The notes: generated from the letters alone by a model not told the origin. DNA of 64,000 nucleotides from Arcobacter siniprincipis (GCF_048571125.1 NZ_CP182343.1:1364001-1428000); one strand, 5' to 3'. Shown: positions 33,915 to 43,428, numbered from the stretch's first letter. Numbers and translations are program-made.

Positions 33915-36131
33915 ATGAGTAAGTTTATAATTGAAGTTCAAGGTATTGTTCAAGGTGTTGGATTTCGTCCATTTGTATATAATCTTGCCCTAAAACTCAA
34001 TCTAAATGGATATGTTAACAATGATGATAAAGGTGTAAACATCTTACTTCAAGGTAAGAAGAATAGTATTGATACTTTTTTAAATGAACTAAAAAATAAC
34101 CCTCCTATTTTGTCAAAGATAGATAATATTTCCATACTAGAAGATACTTCTTTAGATGACTTTGAAGACTTTAAAATTATTCAAAGTGCTAATCAAAACA
34201 ATAAATCTACTTTAGTTTCACCTGATATTGCCATATGTGATGATTGTATAAAAGATATTGAAAATATTGAAAATAGAAGATACAAATATGCTTTTACAAA
34301 TTGTACAAATTGTGGTCCTAGATACTCTATAATTAATACTGTGCCTTATGATAGAATCAATACTTCTATGAATGATTTTGTTATGTGCGAAGAGTGTAAA
34401 GAAGAATATGAAGACCCAACAAACAGACGCTACCATGCTCAACCAATTTGTTGCCCTAACTGTGGACCACAAATAAAATTATATGATAATTTCAAAAATG
34501 AAATAAGTAATAATGATAGTATTAAAGAAATAGCTCAAAAAATAAATTCTGGATTTATAGTTGCTATAAAAGGAATAGGGGGCTTTCATATAATCTGCGA
34601 TGCAACAAATGAAAATGCAGTTAAAAAACTAAGAGAAAAAAAGAATCGCCCATCAAAACCTTTTGCTGTAATGTTTAAAAATATAGATGAAATAAAAAAA
34701 TATACAAATATTTCAAATAAAGAAGAAAAGACAATTCTTTGCAAAGAAAAACCAATTGTAATAGTAAATAAAAATTCTAATTGCAAAATTAGTGAACTAA
34801 TAGCTCCTAATATAGATAGACTTGGTGTTTTTTTGCCATATACTCCTTTGCATATTTTACTTTTTGAATATCTTAATAATCCAATAATAGCCACAAGTGC
34901 AAACTTGAAAGATGAACCAATAATAAAAGATGTAAAAGATATTTTTAGTAAATTGTCTAATGTGGTTGATTATGTATTAGATTTCAATAGGGACATAATA
35001 AATGCCTGTGATGACTCTATAGTGCAAGTTATAAATGATGAGATTCAAATATTAAGACTAGCAAGGGGATATGCTCCATTTTCATATAAGACTAGTAACA
35101 AGTTTAATAAAAATACTTTAGCTATTGGTGCTAATCAAAAAAGTTCTATTTCTTTAGGTTTTAATAATAATATGATTTCTTCAGCATATATTGGAGATAT
35201 GAATTCTATTGTTTCTATGGAATATTTTAAAAGAAGTGTAAGTACCTTTGAAAAGTTTTATGACTTTAAAACACAATTAATTGTTTGTGACAAACACCCC
35301 GCTTATGAAACAACAAAGTGGGCGATGAATCAAGGCAAAGAGATAAAACAAATTCAACATCACTATGCACATGCATTAGCCACTATGGCTGAATATGATT
35401 TAGATGAAGATGTTTTAGCTTTTGTATTTGATGGAACAGGATATGGAGATGATGGTAATATCTGGGGTGGAGAAGTCTTTATTTCAAATAGAAGCTCATA
35501 TAAAAGAATCAATCATTTAAAATATTTTAAACTCCTAGGTGGAGAAAAAGCAGTAAAAGAGCCAAGACGGATTGCCTTGTCTTTGTTGTTTGATAATTTT
35601 ACCATTGAAGAAGTTTTAACTTTAGATAATGCTTGTGTAAACTCTTTTACTAAAAATGAGATTGAATTACTATACAAAATGTGGCAAAAAAATCTAAATA
35701 CTCCACTTACTAGTTCTTTTGGAAGAGTATTTGATGCCATAGCTTCATTTTCTAATATTTTACAATTACAAACATATGAAGGTGAAACAGGGCTTCAAAT
35801 AGAAAAAGAGTATGATGAAAATTTAAATGAATCATACTCTTATGAAATAATAAATACTCAAATTGATTTATCAAAAGCAATATTAGAAATACTAAAAGAT
35901 AAAGATAAAAAAGTTATTTGTTCAAAGTTTATAAATATGATTGTAAATATCATAAGTGAAATATCTTTAGAAAATAAGAACTTAAAAATTGTCTTAGCAG
36001 GTGGAGTTTTTCAAAATAAAACACTATTAGAACAATTATCTAAAAAATTAAAAAGAAAGTTTTATTTTTCTAAAACTATTCCTTTAAATGATCAAGGAAT
36101 TTCCTTTGGTCAACTATACTTCCAAAACTAA
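33915..36131 (+). CDS. hypF: Carbamoyltransferase HypF
   Basis: A 738-residue HypF of normal length. The acylphosphatase domain begins VQGIVQGVGFRPF. Two zinc modules follow (CDDC-x18-CTNC and CEEC-x18-CPNC). The YrdC-like domain spans about 200-380 (KKNRPSKPFAVMFKNI), and the Kae1-like domain contains IQHHYAHALA and FDGTGYGDDG. It makes thiocarbamate on HypE from carbamoyl phosphate for the cyanide ligands of the NiFe centre. It sits at the end of hyd operon 2, apart from the other hyp genes at 42-47 kb, and directly beside its apparent degenerate relative hydE2. Confidence 0.96.
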   Translation: MSKFIIEVQGIVQGVGFRPFVYNLALKLNLNGYVNNDDKGVNILLQGKKNSIDTFLNELKNNPPILSKIDNISILEDTSLDDFEDFKIIQSANQNNKSTLVSPDIAICDDCIKDIENIENRRYKYAFTNCTNCGPRYSIINTVPYDRINTSMNDFVMCEECKEEYEDPTNRRYHAQPICCPNCGPQIKLYDNFKNEISNNDSIKEIAQKINSGFIVAIKGIGGFHIICDATNENAVKKLREKKNRPSKPFAVMFKNIDEIKKYTNISNKEEKTILCKEKPIVIVNKNSNCKISELIAPNIDRLGVFLPYTPLHILLFEYLNNPIIATSANLKDEPIIKDVKDIFSKLSNVVDYVLDFNRDIINACDDSIVQVINDEIQILRLARGYAPFSYKTSNKFNKNTLAIGANQKSSISLGFNNNMISSAYIGDMNSIVSMEYFKRSVSTFEKFYDFKTQLIVCDKHPAYETTKWAMNQGKEIKQIQHHYAHALATMAEYDLDEDVLAFVFDGTGYGDDGNIWGGEVFISNRSSYKRINHLKYFKLLGGEKAVKEPRRIALSLLFDNFTIEEVLTLDNACVNSFTKNEIELLYKMWQKNLNTPLTSSFGRVFDAIASFSNILQLQTYEGETGLQIEKEYDENLNESYSYEIINTQIDLSKAILEILKDKDKKVICSKFINMIVNIISEISLENKNLKIVLAGGVFQNKTLLEQLSKKLKRKFYFSKTIPLNDQGISFGQLYFQN

Positions 36132-36306
36132 TTCTTTAAACATAAACCAATAAAATTTTTATTCTAAAATCACTAATTAACTATCAATTTAAGATTAAAT
36201 TAATTTATTATATAAAAAATAAAGTATTAATTTAAATATATTGGAATAATATTATTGAAAATAATTAATTATTTTTTAGTTTTAAATAGTAATTTAGGAG
36301 TAGATT

Positions 36307-38274
36307 ATGAGTATCAAAAATAAAATTGTTGGATCTTTTGTTATTTTAATTATTTTGTCAGTATTATCAAGTATTTATGTTTCCTCAAATATAAAAAGCA
36401 TAAAAGATAACTTTTTAAATCTTTGTTATAAAGAATTTGCAGGGATTGTTGTATTATTAGAAGGAGATAGGGATTCTTATCAATCAAATATTTCATTGTT
36501 ACAGATTATGAATTTAAAAGATGGCATTGAAATCAAGAATAAAATTGATGAAGGAGTAAATGGAAATCTGTTGCAAGTAAAAGAAAGATTTGATAAGTTT
36601 AGAAATCTTTTGGGCAATGAAATAGAAGAACAAAAATTTAATCAATTTGAAGATTTATATGATAAAACAAAAATCAATACTGATAAATTAATTCAATTAG
36701 TAAATTTAAATAAAATTGAAGAGGCAAAGGATTTTTATTTTCAGTTATATATACCTACTTATGAAAAAATGAGAACATTACTTGATGCTTTTTCTACAGA
36801 AGTGTATACAATCATAAAGAAAAATGAGGAATATACTTCTAGTTTAATCTCTTCTTCTCTTTTTATTTTTATTACTATAACAAGTACAATTATCTTTACA
36901 ACAATTTTCTTATCATTTTTATTAAGAAGAAATATTGATAAATCAATAAGTAGTTTTGAAGATGGTTTATTAAATTTCTTTAAATTTTTAAATAGGGAAA
37001 GTAATGATGCAATATTGATTAGTGAAAAGGGGAAAGATGAATTTTCACAAATGGCTAAAGTAGTAAATAAAAATATCGAATTGACTAAAAAAGGTGTTAT
37101 AGAAGATAGAAAATTAATCGATGAAACTATTGCTGTACTTTCAGAATTTGAACAAGGGGATTTATGTCAAAGACTAGATATAAATGTTTCTAATCCCGCA
37201 TTAATGCAATTAAAAGATGTATTGAATAAAATGGCTGAGAATCTTGAAAGCAATGTTGATAAAATACTTAATATTATAGAAGAGTACTCCGCATATAATT
37301 ATCTTAATAAAGTTTCAACAAAAGACTTAAAAGAACATATTCTAAAATTGGCAAATGGAATTAACTCTCTTGGTGATTCTGCAACAAGCATGCTAATCGA
37401 AAATAAAAGTACAGGATTAAGATTAGGACAGAGTTCAGATATATTATTAAAAAATGTTGATAAATTAAATAAAAGTACAACAACCGCTGCAAGTTCATTA
37501 GAAGAGACAGCCGCAGCAATAGAAGAGATTACAAGTAATGTTAGAAATAATACTGAAAATATTGCAAAAATGGCAAGTTTTTCAAATAATGTAACAGATT
37601 CCGTAAATAAAGGTGAAAATTTAGCAAATGAAACAACAAAAGCAGTAGAGGAAATAAATGCAGAAGTTACAGCTATAAGTGAAGCAATTACTGTGATTGA
37701 TCAAATAGCATTTCAAACAAATATATTATCATTAAATGCAGCAGTAGAAGCAGCAACAGCCGGAGAAGCAGGGAAAGGATTTGCTGTAGTTGCAGGGGAA
37801 GTAAGAAATCTAGCATCAAGAAGTGCAGAAGCTGCAAAAGAGATAAAAAATTTAGTTGAAAAAGCTACCATAAAAGCAAATCAAGGAAAAAATATTGCGG
37901 CAGAAATGATAAATGGATATAAAAATTTAAATGATAATGTTTATAAAACAATAAATTTAATTTCAGACATAAAAAATGCTTCTAATGAACAATTATTAGG
38001 AATAGAGCAAATAAATGATGCTGTCTCACAACTTGATAGACAAACACAAGAAAATGCTATGGTAGCAGCAGAAACAGATCATGTGGCAATGGTAACTGAT
38101 GAAATAGCAAAATTAATTATTAGTGACACCCAATCAAAAAATTTTCTTGGAAAAGATAATGTAAAAGCAAAGGTTATTGGTAAAAAAGATACATCAAGTA
38201 ATAATTCAAAAAGTGTAAAAATTAAAGAAATAAAAAAAGTAAATGAAGATAAAGATAGTTGGGAAAGTTTTTAA
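36307..38274 (+). CDS. Methyl-accepting chemotaxis protein
   Basis: A 655-residue chemoreceptor with a TTTAGGAG ribosome site. A transmembrane segment (about 7-27), a periplasmic domain of about 150 residues that looks like a four-helix bundle, and a second transmembrane segment (about 180-205) are followed by a long signalling coiled coil whose tip reads VIDQIAFQTNILSLNAAVEA. The last residues, SWESF, resemble the NWETF pentapeptide that tethers CheR and CheB. The ligand is unknown. It is monocistronic with a bidirectional terminator after it. Whether it relates to the hydrogenase block upstream cannot be told. Confidence 0.9.
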   Translation: MSIKNKIVGSFVILIILSVLSSIYVSSNIKSIKDNFLNLCYKEFAGIVVLLEGDRDSYQSNISLLQIMNLKDGIEIKNKIDEGVNGNLLQVKERFDKFRNLLGNEIEEQKFNQFEDLYDKTKINTDKLIQLVNLNKIEEAKDFYFQLYIPTYEKMRTLLDAFSTEVYTIIKKNEEYTSSLISSSLFIFITITSTIIFTTIFLSFLLRRNIDKSISSFEDGLLNFFKFLNRESNDAILISEKGKDEFSQMAKVVNKNIELTKKGVIEDRKLIDETIAVLSEFEQGDLCQRLDINVSNPALMQLKDVLNKMAENLESNVDKILNIIEEYSAYNYLNKVSTKDLKEHILKLANGINSLGDSATSMLIENKSTGLRLGQSSDILLKNVDKLNKSTTTAASSLEETAAAIEEITSNVRNNTENIAKMASFSNNVTDSVNKGENLANETTKAVEEINAEVTAISEAITVIDQIAFQTNILSLNAAVEAATAGEAGKGFAVVAGEVRNLASRSAEAAKEIKNLVEKATIKANQGKNIAAEMINGYKNLNDNVYKTINLISDIKNASNEQLLGIEQINDAVSQLDRQTQENAMVAAETDHVAMVTDEIAKLIISDTQSKNFLGKDNVKAKVIGKKDTSSNNSKSVKIKEIKKVNEDKDSWESF

Positions 38275-38301
38275 AAGACTAGCCAAAGCTAGTCTTTTTT
38301 A
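38275..38301. terminator. Bidirectional terminator
   Basis: AAGACTAGC and GCTAGTCTT pair over CAAA, with A-rich and T-rich flanks on both sides. It serves the chemoreceptor gene (plus) and the small DUF2892 gene (minus), whose TAG stop lies in the stem. Confidence 0.85.
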
Positions 38302-38492
38302 GAATTATCTTTATCACAAGTTGTATTTATTTTTAAAGGACAATATAATGGGCACCATCCAATGAGTGCTGTACCTAATGGAATCAATCCAATTACACCT
38401 AACCAACTATTTGTCATAAAACCATATGCTATAATGGCTACTCCTACAATAATTCTAACTATCTTGTCTATTTTGCCTATATTTTTGTTCAT
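38289..38492 (-). CDS. DUF2892 small membrane protein
   Basis: A 67-residue protein with two short hydrophobic segments (about 13-25 and 30-45) and the ending GWCPLYCPLKINTTC. The start (KNIGKIDKIVRIIVGVAII) and CPLY motif match the DUF2892 (YgaP-like transmembrane) family. Free-standing members are often found near rhodanese or sulfur-handling genes; none lies next to it here. It is monocistronic. The function is unknown. Confidence 0.75.
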   Translation of the reverse strand: MNKNIGKIDKIVRIIVGVAIIAYGFMTNSWLGVIGLIPLGTALIGWCPLYCPLKINTTCDKDNSKKD

Positions 38493-38589
38493 ACAATTCC
38501 TTTAAATATTAGTTTTACTAATGATACTATAAATATAATATATTTGTATGAAAAGAAATTAAATAATATAAAATTAGATTTACTTATAA

Positions 38590-38886
38590 TTATGCTAATG
38601 CTAGTTTTTTGATTTTTCTTTCAATAAAAAACAAACCAAATGGAATAATTGAGTATATAAAAAGTTCTATTGTTAATCGTATATTCCAATTATATTTTTT
38701 CATTGATTCATATAATAATATTAAAAATATAATGAATAAAATTCCATGTGTCATACCTATAATTTTTACTGGATAAGGATTCTCAGCGATATATTTTATA
38801 GGCATTGCTATAAAAAGTAATGTCAAATAAGATAATCCTTCTATTATTGAAATAATTCTAAATCTATACAAAGCTGTTTTAATCAT
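38590..38886 (-). CDS. DUF3817 integral membrane protein
   Basis: A 98-residue protein with three hydrophobic helices. RFRIISIIEGLSYLTLLF and GMTHGILFIIFL match the DUF3817 family (conserved Glu, Gly and the GxxHG motif). These proteins are inner-membrane and of unknown function. It lies on the minus strand behind the DUF2892 gene with a 97-base gap. Confidence 0.72.
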   Translation of the reverse strand: MIKTALYRFRIISIIEGLSYLTLLFIAMPIKYIAENPYPVKIIGMTHGILFIIFLILLYESMKKYNWNIRLTIELFIYSIIPFGLFFIERKIKKLALA

Positions 38887-38984
38887 TTTTGTTCCTTTAT
38901 TTTGACAAATATTAACTAATTTGCTTTAACCTAAAATTAATAAAATTGGCTATAATCTATAATTAAATTAATAGAGGAATTTTA

Positions 38985-39518
38985 ATGGATAAAAGATTAC
39001 ATGAAATTATGGCACAGTGTGCAATTATTCATGAAACTAATATAAAAACAAATATAATAGATGATTTAGACAAAATAGAAGAGAATTTAAGTGAAGGTGA
39101 TAGTGATGTAAAAGATCATTATTTATCACTTTTGATGCAATATTATTTTCAAAAGAATAAATTAGAACAGTTAAAACAGTTACTTTTAGAAGGCTATAAA
39201 TTTGATATGAGATTTATTGATGTAGTTGAAGCCTTTTGTCATTTAAAAGACGATGAAGATAATGTTATTGAATTTTTAGGAGATAATGTTGTAATGCTAA
39301 AAGATAGTATTACAGACAATGATTTAAAAAAGATGTATGATTATTATCAATCGAATTTAGAGTATAAAAACTTTATAGATGAATCTTTAGATCTTATTAA
39401 AAAAAATAGATATGTATGTGCTCAAGCATATAAGAGTAAAGAAGAGTTTGCAAAGTTCTTTTTAAATGAAGATTTACTTGAATCACTTAAAAGAGATATG
39501 CCTTTTATCTTAAAATAA
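38985..39518 (+). CDS. Hypothetical helical protein
   Basis: A 177-residue acidic protein with AGAGGAATTTT before the start. It appears almost entirely alpha-helical, without signal peptide, membrane segment or recognisable motif; three cysteines are scattered. It converges on the transposase-like gene with a four-base gap. I do not recognise the family. Confidence 0.6.
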   Translation: MDKRLHEIMAQCAIIHETNIKTNIIDDLDKIEENLSEGDSDVKDHYLSLLMQYYFQKNKLEQLKQLLLEGYKFDMRFIDVVEAFCHLKDDEDNVIEFLGDNVVMLKDSITDNDLKKMYDYYQSNLEYKNFIDESLDLIKKNRYVCAQAYKSKEEFAKFFLNEDLLESLKRDMPFILK

Positions 39519-39522
39519 GAGT

Positions 39523-40179
39523 TTAATCTTTGAAATATAAATCTTTCAAAATACTTATTTGCTTATTTTGCAAGTAGTTAAATTTGAATTCACACTCTTT
39601 TAAGTAATAAAAGAAATTTTTTTCATCAACTCCTTTGTATTTTTTCAAGTTTTCTTCTAGATATTTCCAAAAGATACTTAAAGGAGTTTTATAAGAGTTT
39701 ATAGAGTAGAGTTTATGCCATTTTAAATAATACTCATAATCTTTTGTACTACTCTCAATACTATGTTTAGGTAGCTTTGGCATAAGAAGGGTATATATTT
39801 TTTTACTTGAATAAAAACCAATAATATTAATAGCATCAAAAAGTGAGCGATTTTTTTTATTATGTTCTCTTGTTGTAAAGTAATAATACTCTTGATAAGA
39901 GCTATTATCTTTTATACTATTATTATACTCTTCATCCAAAAAGTTTGCTATAAGTCTTCTAAAAAGCATATATCTATTTTGAACAGTTCTATAGTTTAGC
40001 TCTAATATTTGTGCTGTTTTATTTGCATTTATGTTATTGCAAAAATAGTTTATTATAGTTATATCTGTTTCTAATTTTTTTAATGAGAATTTTCTTTTGC
40101 AAGATTTACATTTTTTATAGTTATCTTGTAAGTTATAGAGTAAGTGATGATTACAAAAAGGGCAATTAGTTAAATTCAT
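39523..40179 (-). CDS. IS1595-like transposase-derived protein, probably domesticated
   Basis: A 218-residue protein with an N-terminal zinc ribbon (C6, C9, C24, C27), a helix-turn-helix region (NKTAQILELNYRTVQNRY) and a C-terminal segment PLSIFWKYLEENLKKYKGV with FFYYLKECEFKFNY. The last part resembles the end of ISXO2-like (IS1595 family) transposases, which usually read IESFW. Here Ser stands where the catalytic Glu is expected. No terminal inverted repeats or target duplications are visible around it. It is therefore more likely a fixed, non-mobile relative, perhaps a DNA-binding protein, than an active element. Confidence 0.6.
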   Translation of the reverse strand: MNLTNCPFCNHHLLYNLQDNYKKCKSCKRKFSLKKLETDITIINYFCNNINANKTAQILELNYRTVQNRYMLFRRLIANFLDEEYNNSIKDNSSYQEYYYFTTREHNKKNRSLFDAINIIGFYSSKKIYTLLMPKLPKHSIESSTKDYEYYLKWHKLYSINSYKTPLSIFWKYLEENLKKYKGVDEKNFFYYLKECEFKFNYLQNKQISILKDLYFKD

Positions 40180-40263
40180 AAAAAATTATAGCTAAAATAG
40201 AATTTATATAAATTGATAAGTAAAAAAGCATATAATCAATAAAATTAAATTATGGAGAGATTT

Positions 40264-40602
40264 ATGAATAATACTGCAAAAATATTATGGGCAAGTGATA
40301 ATAAAGAGACAGCATTAAGTATGGTATGTTTATATGCACATAATGCAAAACTAAAAGGTTGGATTGAAAATGTTCAGGTTTTAGTTTGGGGAGCTTCTCA
40401 AAAACTTATAAGTGAAGATAAAGAAGTACAAGAGAAAGTAAAAGCAATGATAGCTGATGGTGTAGAAGTAATTGCTTGTCAAAAATGTTCTGAAGATTTG
40501 GGTGTAAAAGATGAATTACAAGCTTGTAATATGCAAGTTTATTACACAGGTGAATTATTAAGCTCTTGGATTAAAAGTGGAGAGAGTATTATCTCTGTAT
40601 AA
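40264..40602 (+). CDS. DsrE-family protein
   Basis: A 112-residue protein of the DsrE/DsrF-like fold. GGAGAG at 40254-40259 fixes the start at 40264, four codons after an earlier ATG. The segments MVCLYAHNAKLKGW, VQVLVWGASQKLI and VEVIACQKCSEDLGV fit small sulfur-transfer or peroxiredoxin-like family members; Cys in ACQKC is a candidate active residue. It overlaps the end of the converging MFS gene by 14 bases. Confidence 0.75.
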   Translation: MNNTAKILWASDNKETALSMVCLYAHNAKLKGWIENVQVLVWGASQKLISEDKEVQEKVKAMIADGVEVIACQKCSEDLGVKDELQACNMQVYYTGELLSSWIKSGESIISV

Positions 40603-41737
40603 CTTTTTTTATAATTACTACTAATAGAACAATTACAAATAGTGAAGCACCTATTATAGAGAAGAACTTTTGTATTTCAAAAATAGCAACTAATGGGTGA
40701 AAAACTATAGGTGAAAGAAACTGTCCTAAAAAAATAGATGAAGTGAAGTATCCTGAACTTTTGACTCTTTTTTTAGGATTTGTTTTACTTAACATCCATG
40801 CAACTGCATTTGTCATCATAAATCCACCAGAAAAACCCAATATTGGTGCTGATATAAAAAAGAAATGAACATTTGTTATTATTCCTACTAAACTTAGACC
40901 AAAAGCGATAAGTGCTAATCCTATGATATAAATAGTAGAGTATGAATATATCTTTTTTAATTTTGAAAAGACAATAGCCCCTAAAGCATTAAAAAAGAAT
41001 GCAGTAGCAATTATAGTCCCAGCATAAGAACCACTTACTTTAAATTTTTCTATAAGTAAAAAAGGAAATTGAGTTGGTAAAATAAAAAATAAAAGCATAT
41101 AAAAAAAAGCAAGAAAATATACAAATAAAATATTTTTACTTATGTTTACAGTCTCATCTTCTTGCATATCTTCTATTTTTATCTCTTTTATATTTTTTAG
41201 AACAAAAGGTATTAGAAGTATTCCAATAAAATAAATGCCAAAAGGAAATCTCCAATTCATATCAGATAACATTCCTCCCCCGACGACAAAAAAGACTCCA
41301 CCTAAAGCCATAAATGCACTTTGATAAGCCATGAATTGATGTCTTTCTTCTTCTTTAAAATAATCTCCAACAAGAGATGTTGAAACAATCATCAAAGTAG
41401 CAACACATAATCCAAACAATGCCCGTGATGCTAAAAGTGTCTCTATGCTATCAAGATATAATCCAGCTGTTCCAAAAAATGAAAAGAAAAAAAGTGCTAT
41501 AAGAACTGATTTCTTTTTTCCAAATCTAAAAATAATATGTCCTAAAACGGGAGCTAATAGTGCAATAGCAAGGGAAGGTAGAGTAAGCATCAATCTTGAA
41601 TAAAATTCTATATTAGCTGTATGTTTAAAATACTCTTTTAAGTGTGGCAAAGATGTAACTATGGCTACATTTGACATGACAGTTGTCATTGCCAATAAAA
41701 GAAGAGTAAGGAGGGTAAATTTGTTTATATTTTTCAT
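40589..41737 (-). CDS. MFS transporter
   Basis: A 382-residue, twelve-helix major facilitator protein. The inter-helix 2-3 loop reads GHIIFRFGKKKSVLIAL, the typical MFS signature, and RALFGLCVATLMIVS matches drug:H+ antiporter members (DHA1). It is monocistronic. Substrate cannot be assigned. Confidence 0.82.
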   Translation of the reverse strand: MKNINKFTLLTLLLLAMTTVMSNVAIVTSLPHLKEYFKHTANIEFYSRLMLTLPSLAIALLAPVLGHIIFRFGKKKSVLIALFFFSFFGTAGLYLDSIETLLASRALFGLCVATLMIVSTSLVGDYFKEEERHQFMAYQSAFMALGGVFFVVGGGMLSDMNWRFPFGIYFIGILLIPFVLKNIKEIKIEDMQEDETVNISKNILFVYFLAFFYMLLFFILPTQFPFLLIEKFKVSGSYAGTIIATAFFFNALGAIVFSKLKKIYSYSTIYIIGLALIAFGLSLVGIITNVHFFFISAPILGFSGGFMMTNAVAWMLSKTNPKKRVKSSGYFTSSIFLGQFLSPIVFHPLVAIFEIQKFFSIIGASLFVIVLLVVIIKKVIQR

Positions 41738-41852
41738 TTGTGGCAGTGTATCATCATTTAAATTAAAAATTTAATTGTTTATGGAGTAAAAATTGCATAA
41801 TATTATAATATAAGAGTATGATGCTCGTATAAATAAATAAAAGGTGAATATA

Positions 41853-42245
41853 ATGAAAATAGCAATTCCCGTAAAAGACGATAAATTAAGTTTCTTTAGC
41901 AATGCAGGACATACTCCAAAGTTTGCAATATATGATTTAAGTGGAACAGGGATGTTCCGTTCTTTTAATTTAAACTCTGTAATAAATAACCCAAGAAGTG
42001 ACCTAGACCATGACCATCCAGAAGAAGAGCATGCTTGTGATCATGCACATGATGATGAAGAGCATATAGCACAACATGCCAAAATGGGTGTAACACTTAA
42101 CGGTTGTGATTATGTTGTAGTTAAAAAAGCTTGTAAAAATACAGCTAAATCTTTTACTTCACAAGGTATAAAGATAGTTAAGTACAATGGTGAATCACTA
42201 GATGTAAATGATATATTAAAAGAGACATCTGCGAACTTTGCGTAA
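41853..42245 (+). CDS. NifX/NifB-C-like cofactor-binding protein with His-rich insert
   Basis: A 130-residue protein from ATG at 41853 (AAAGGTG precedes it; an in-frame GTG at 41844 is less likely). The fold family is that of NifX/NafY and the NifB C-terminus: MKIAIPVKDDKLS, GHTPKFAIYDL, GVTLNGCDYVVVKKACKN. A loop near residues 48-76 is packed with His, Asp and Glu (DHDHPEEEHACDHAHDDEEH). It lies directly before hypB, so it may bind or buffer nickel or iron during hydrogenase assembly. No nitrogenase genes are present. The metal role is an inference. Confidence 0.75.
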   Translation: MKIAIPVKDDKLSFFSNAGHTPKFAIYDLSGTGMFRSFNLNSVINNPRSDLDHDHPEEEHACDHAHDDEEHIAQHAKMGVTLNGCDYVVVKKACKNTAKSFTSQGIKIVKYNGESLDVNDILKETSANFA

Positions 42246-42327
42246 TAAATGCTTTTTTAGTTCTAAAAGTACATAAGAAAATAAAATTTTAGTTTGGTTT
42301 TATATTACTTGCATTACACTACAGTAA

Positions 42328-42343
42328 ATGAACAAGTATTCAT
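42328..42343. promoter_or_regulatory. ATGAA-N6-TTCAT palindrome upstream of hypB
   Basis: ATGAACAAGTATTCAT lies 23 bases before hypB, with the same 16-base spacing as palindromes A, B and C of hyd operon 2. It places hypBCD in the same putative TetR regulon. Confidence 0.55.
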
Positions 42344-42365
42344 AAACTAAACTAAAAGGCAAAAC

Positions 42366-43145
42366 ATGTGTAAAGATTGCGGTTGTAGTATAACAGACCA
42401 TCATCATCACGACCATGAGCATAGCCATTCTCATGATAGTCACTCTCATCAAGCGGCACACGAAACACTTCATCATAATCCACAGTTAAATGATTCAAAA
42501 ACAATCTCAGTAATCAAAAAAATTCTTGATAAAAATGATCATGAAGCAGCTCACAATAGAGCTCACTTTGAAGAAAACAAAGTATTAGGTATAAACCTTA
42601 TGTCAAGTCCAGGAAGTGGTAAAACAACACTATTGGAAAAGTTTGCTGATATGGTTGATTTTAAATTTGCAGTTGTAGAAGGCGATTTAGAAACATCAAG
42701 GGATGCAGATAGACTAACAGCTAAAGGTATAAAAGCAGTTCAAATACAAACAGGAAGTGCTTGTCACTTAGATGCTTTTATGGTACACAAAGGATTACAT
42801 GATATTCCATTAGATGATATAGATGTTTGTTTTGTGGAAAATGTAGGAAACCTTGTATGTCCAGCATCATATGATGTGGGAACTCATTTAAATATAGTAT
42901 TAGTATCAGTTCCAGAAGGTGAAGACAAAATAGAAAAATATCCTGTGATGTTTAGATGTGCTGATTTAATACTTATCACTAAAACAGATTTACTACCATA
43001 CTTTGAATATGATATTCAAAAAGAAAAAGAGTATGCAAGAAAACTAAATCCAAGTGTTGATATATTAGAAGTATCAACGAAAGATGAAGAGAGTATTAAA
43101 AAAGTAATAGAGTGGATAAATTTTAAGAGAAGTATGAGAAAATAA
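42366..43145 (+). CDS. hypB: Hydrogenase nickel-incorporation GTPase HypB
   Basis: A 259-residue HypB. It begins MCKDCGC, the high-affinity nickel-binding CxxCGC motif, followed by a stretch with many histidines (residues 12-37) that could store nickel. The GTPase P-loop is SSPGSGKT (G83-T87), with the metal-site segment TGSACHLDA and ITKTDLLP as the guanine-specificity motif. It delivers nickel with HypA. It heads hypBCD with two- and five-base gaps. A TGAA/TTCA palindrome lies just upstream. Confidence 0.96.
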   Translation: MCKDCGCSITDHHHHDHEHSHSHDSHSHQAAHETLHHNPQLNDSKTISVIKKILDKNDHEAAHNRAHFEENKVLGINLMSSPGSGKTTLLEKFADMVDFKFAVVEGDLETSRDADRLTAKGIKAVQIQTGSACHLDAFMVHKGLHDIPLDDIDVCFVENVGNLVCPASYDVGTHLNIVLVSVPEGEDKIEKYPVMFRCADLILITKTDLLPYFEYDIQKEKEYARKLNPSVDILEVSTKDEESIKKVIEWINFKRSMRK

Positions 43146-43146
43146 A

Positions 43147-43428
43147 ATGTGCCTATCAATACCATCAAAAATAAAAAGTATAAACAAAGAGACTAATACT
43201 TGTGTAGTAGATACTATGGGAGTAGAGCGAAGTGCAAGTTTAGACTTAATAGACCAAGAGGTTGTTATTGGAGATTATGTACTTATTCATATAGGTTTTG
43301 CTATGAATAAAATAGATGAAGAAGATGCTTTGGCGTCACTTGAAGTTTATAAAGAGATAATAGAAAAGATGGAAGAACAAGATAGACTGCGAGAAATTGA
43401 AAATGCAGAAAATTGTCCTTCTAGGTAG
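43147..43428 (+). CDS. hypC: Hydrogenase assembly chaperone HypC
   Basis: A 93-residue HypC/HupF-family chaperone starting MCLSIPSKI, with the essential Cys2, and containing YVLIHIGFAMNKIDEEDA. With HypD it carries the Fe(CN)2CO unit to the large-subunit precursor. One copy in this window would have to serve three hydrogenases. It lies one base after hypB and five before hypD. Confidence 0.96.
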   Translation: MCLSIPSKIKSINKETNTCVVDTMGVERSASLDLIDQEVVIGDYVLIHIGFAMNKIDEEDALASLEVYKEIIEKMEEQDRLREIENAENCPSR

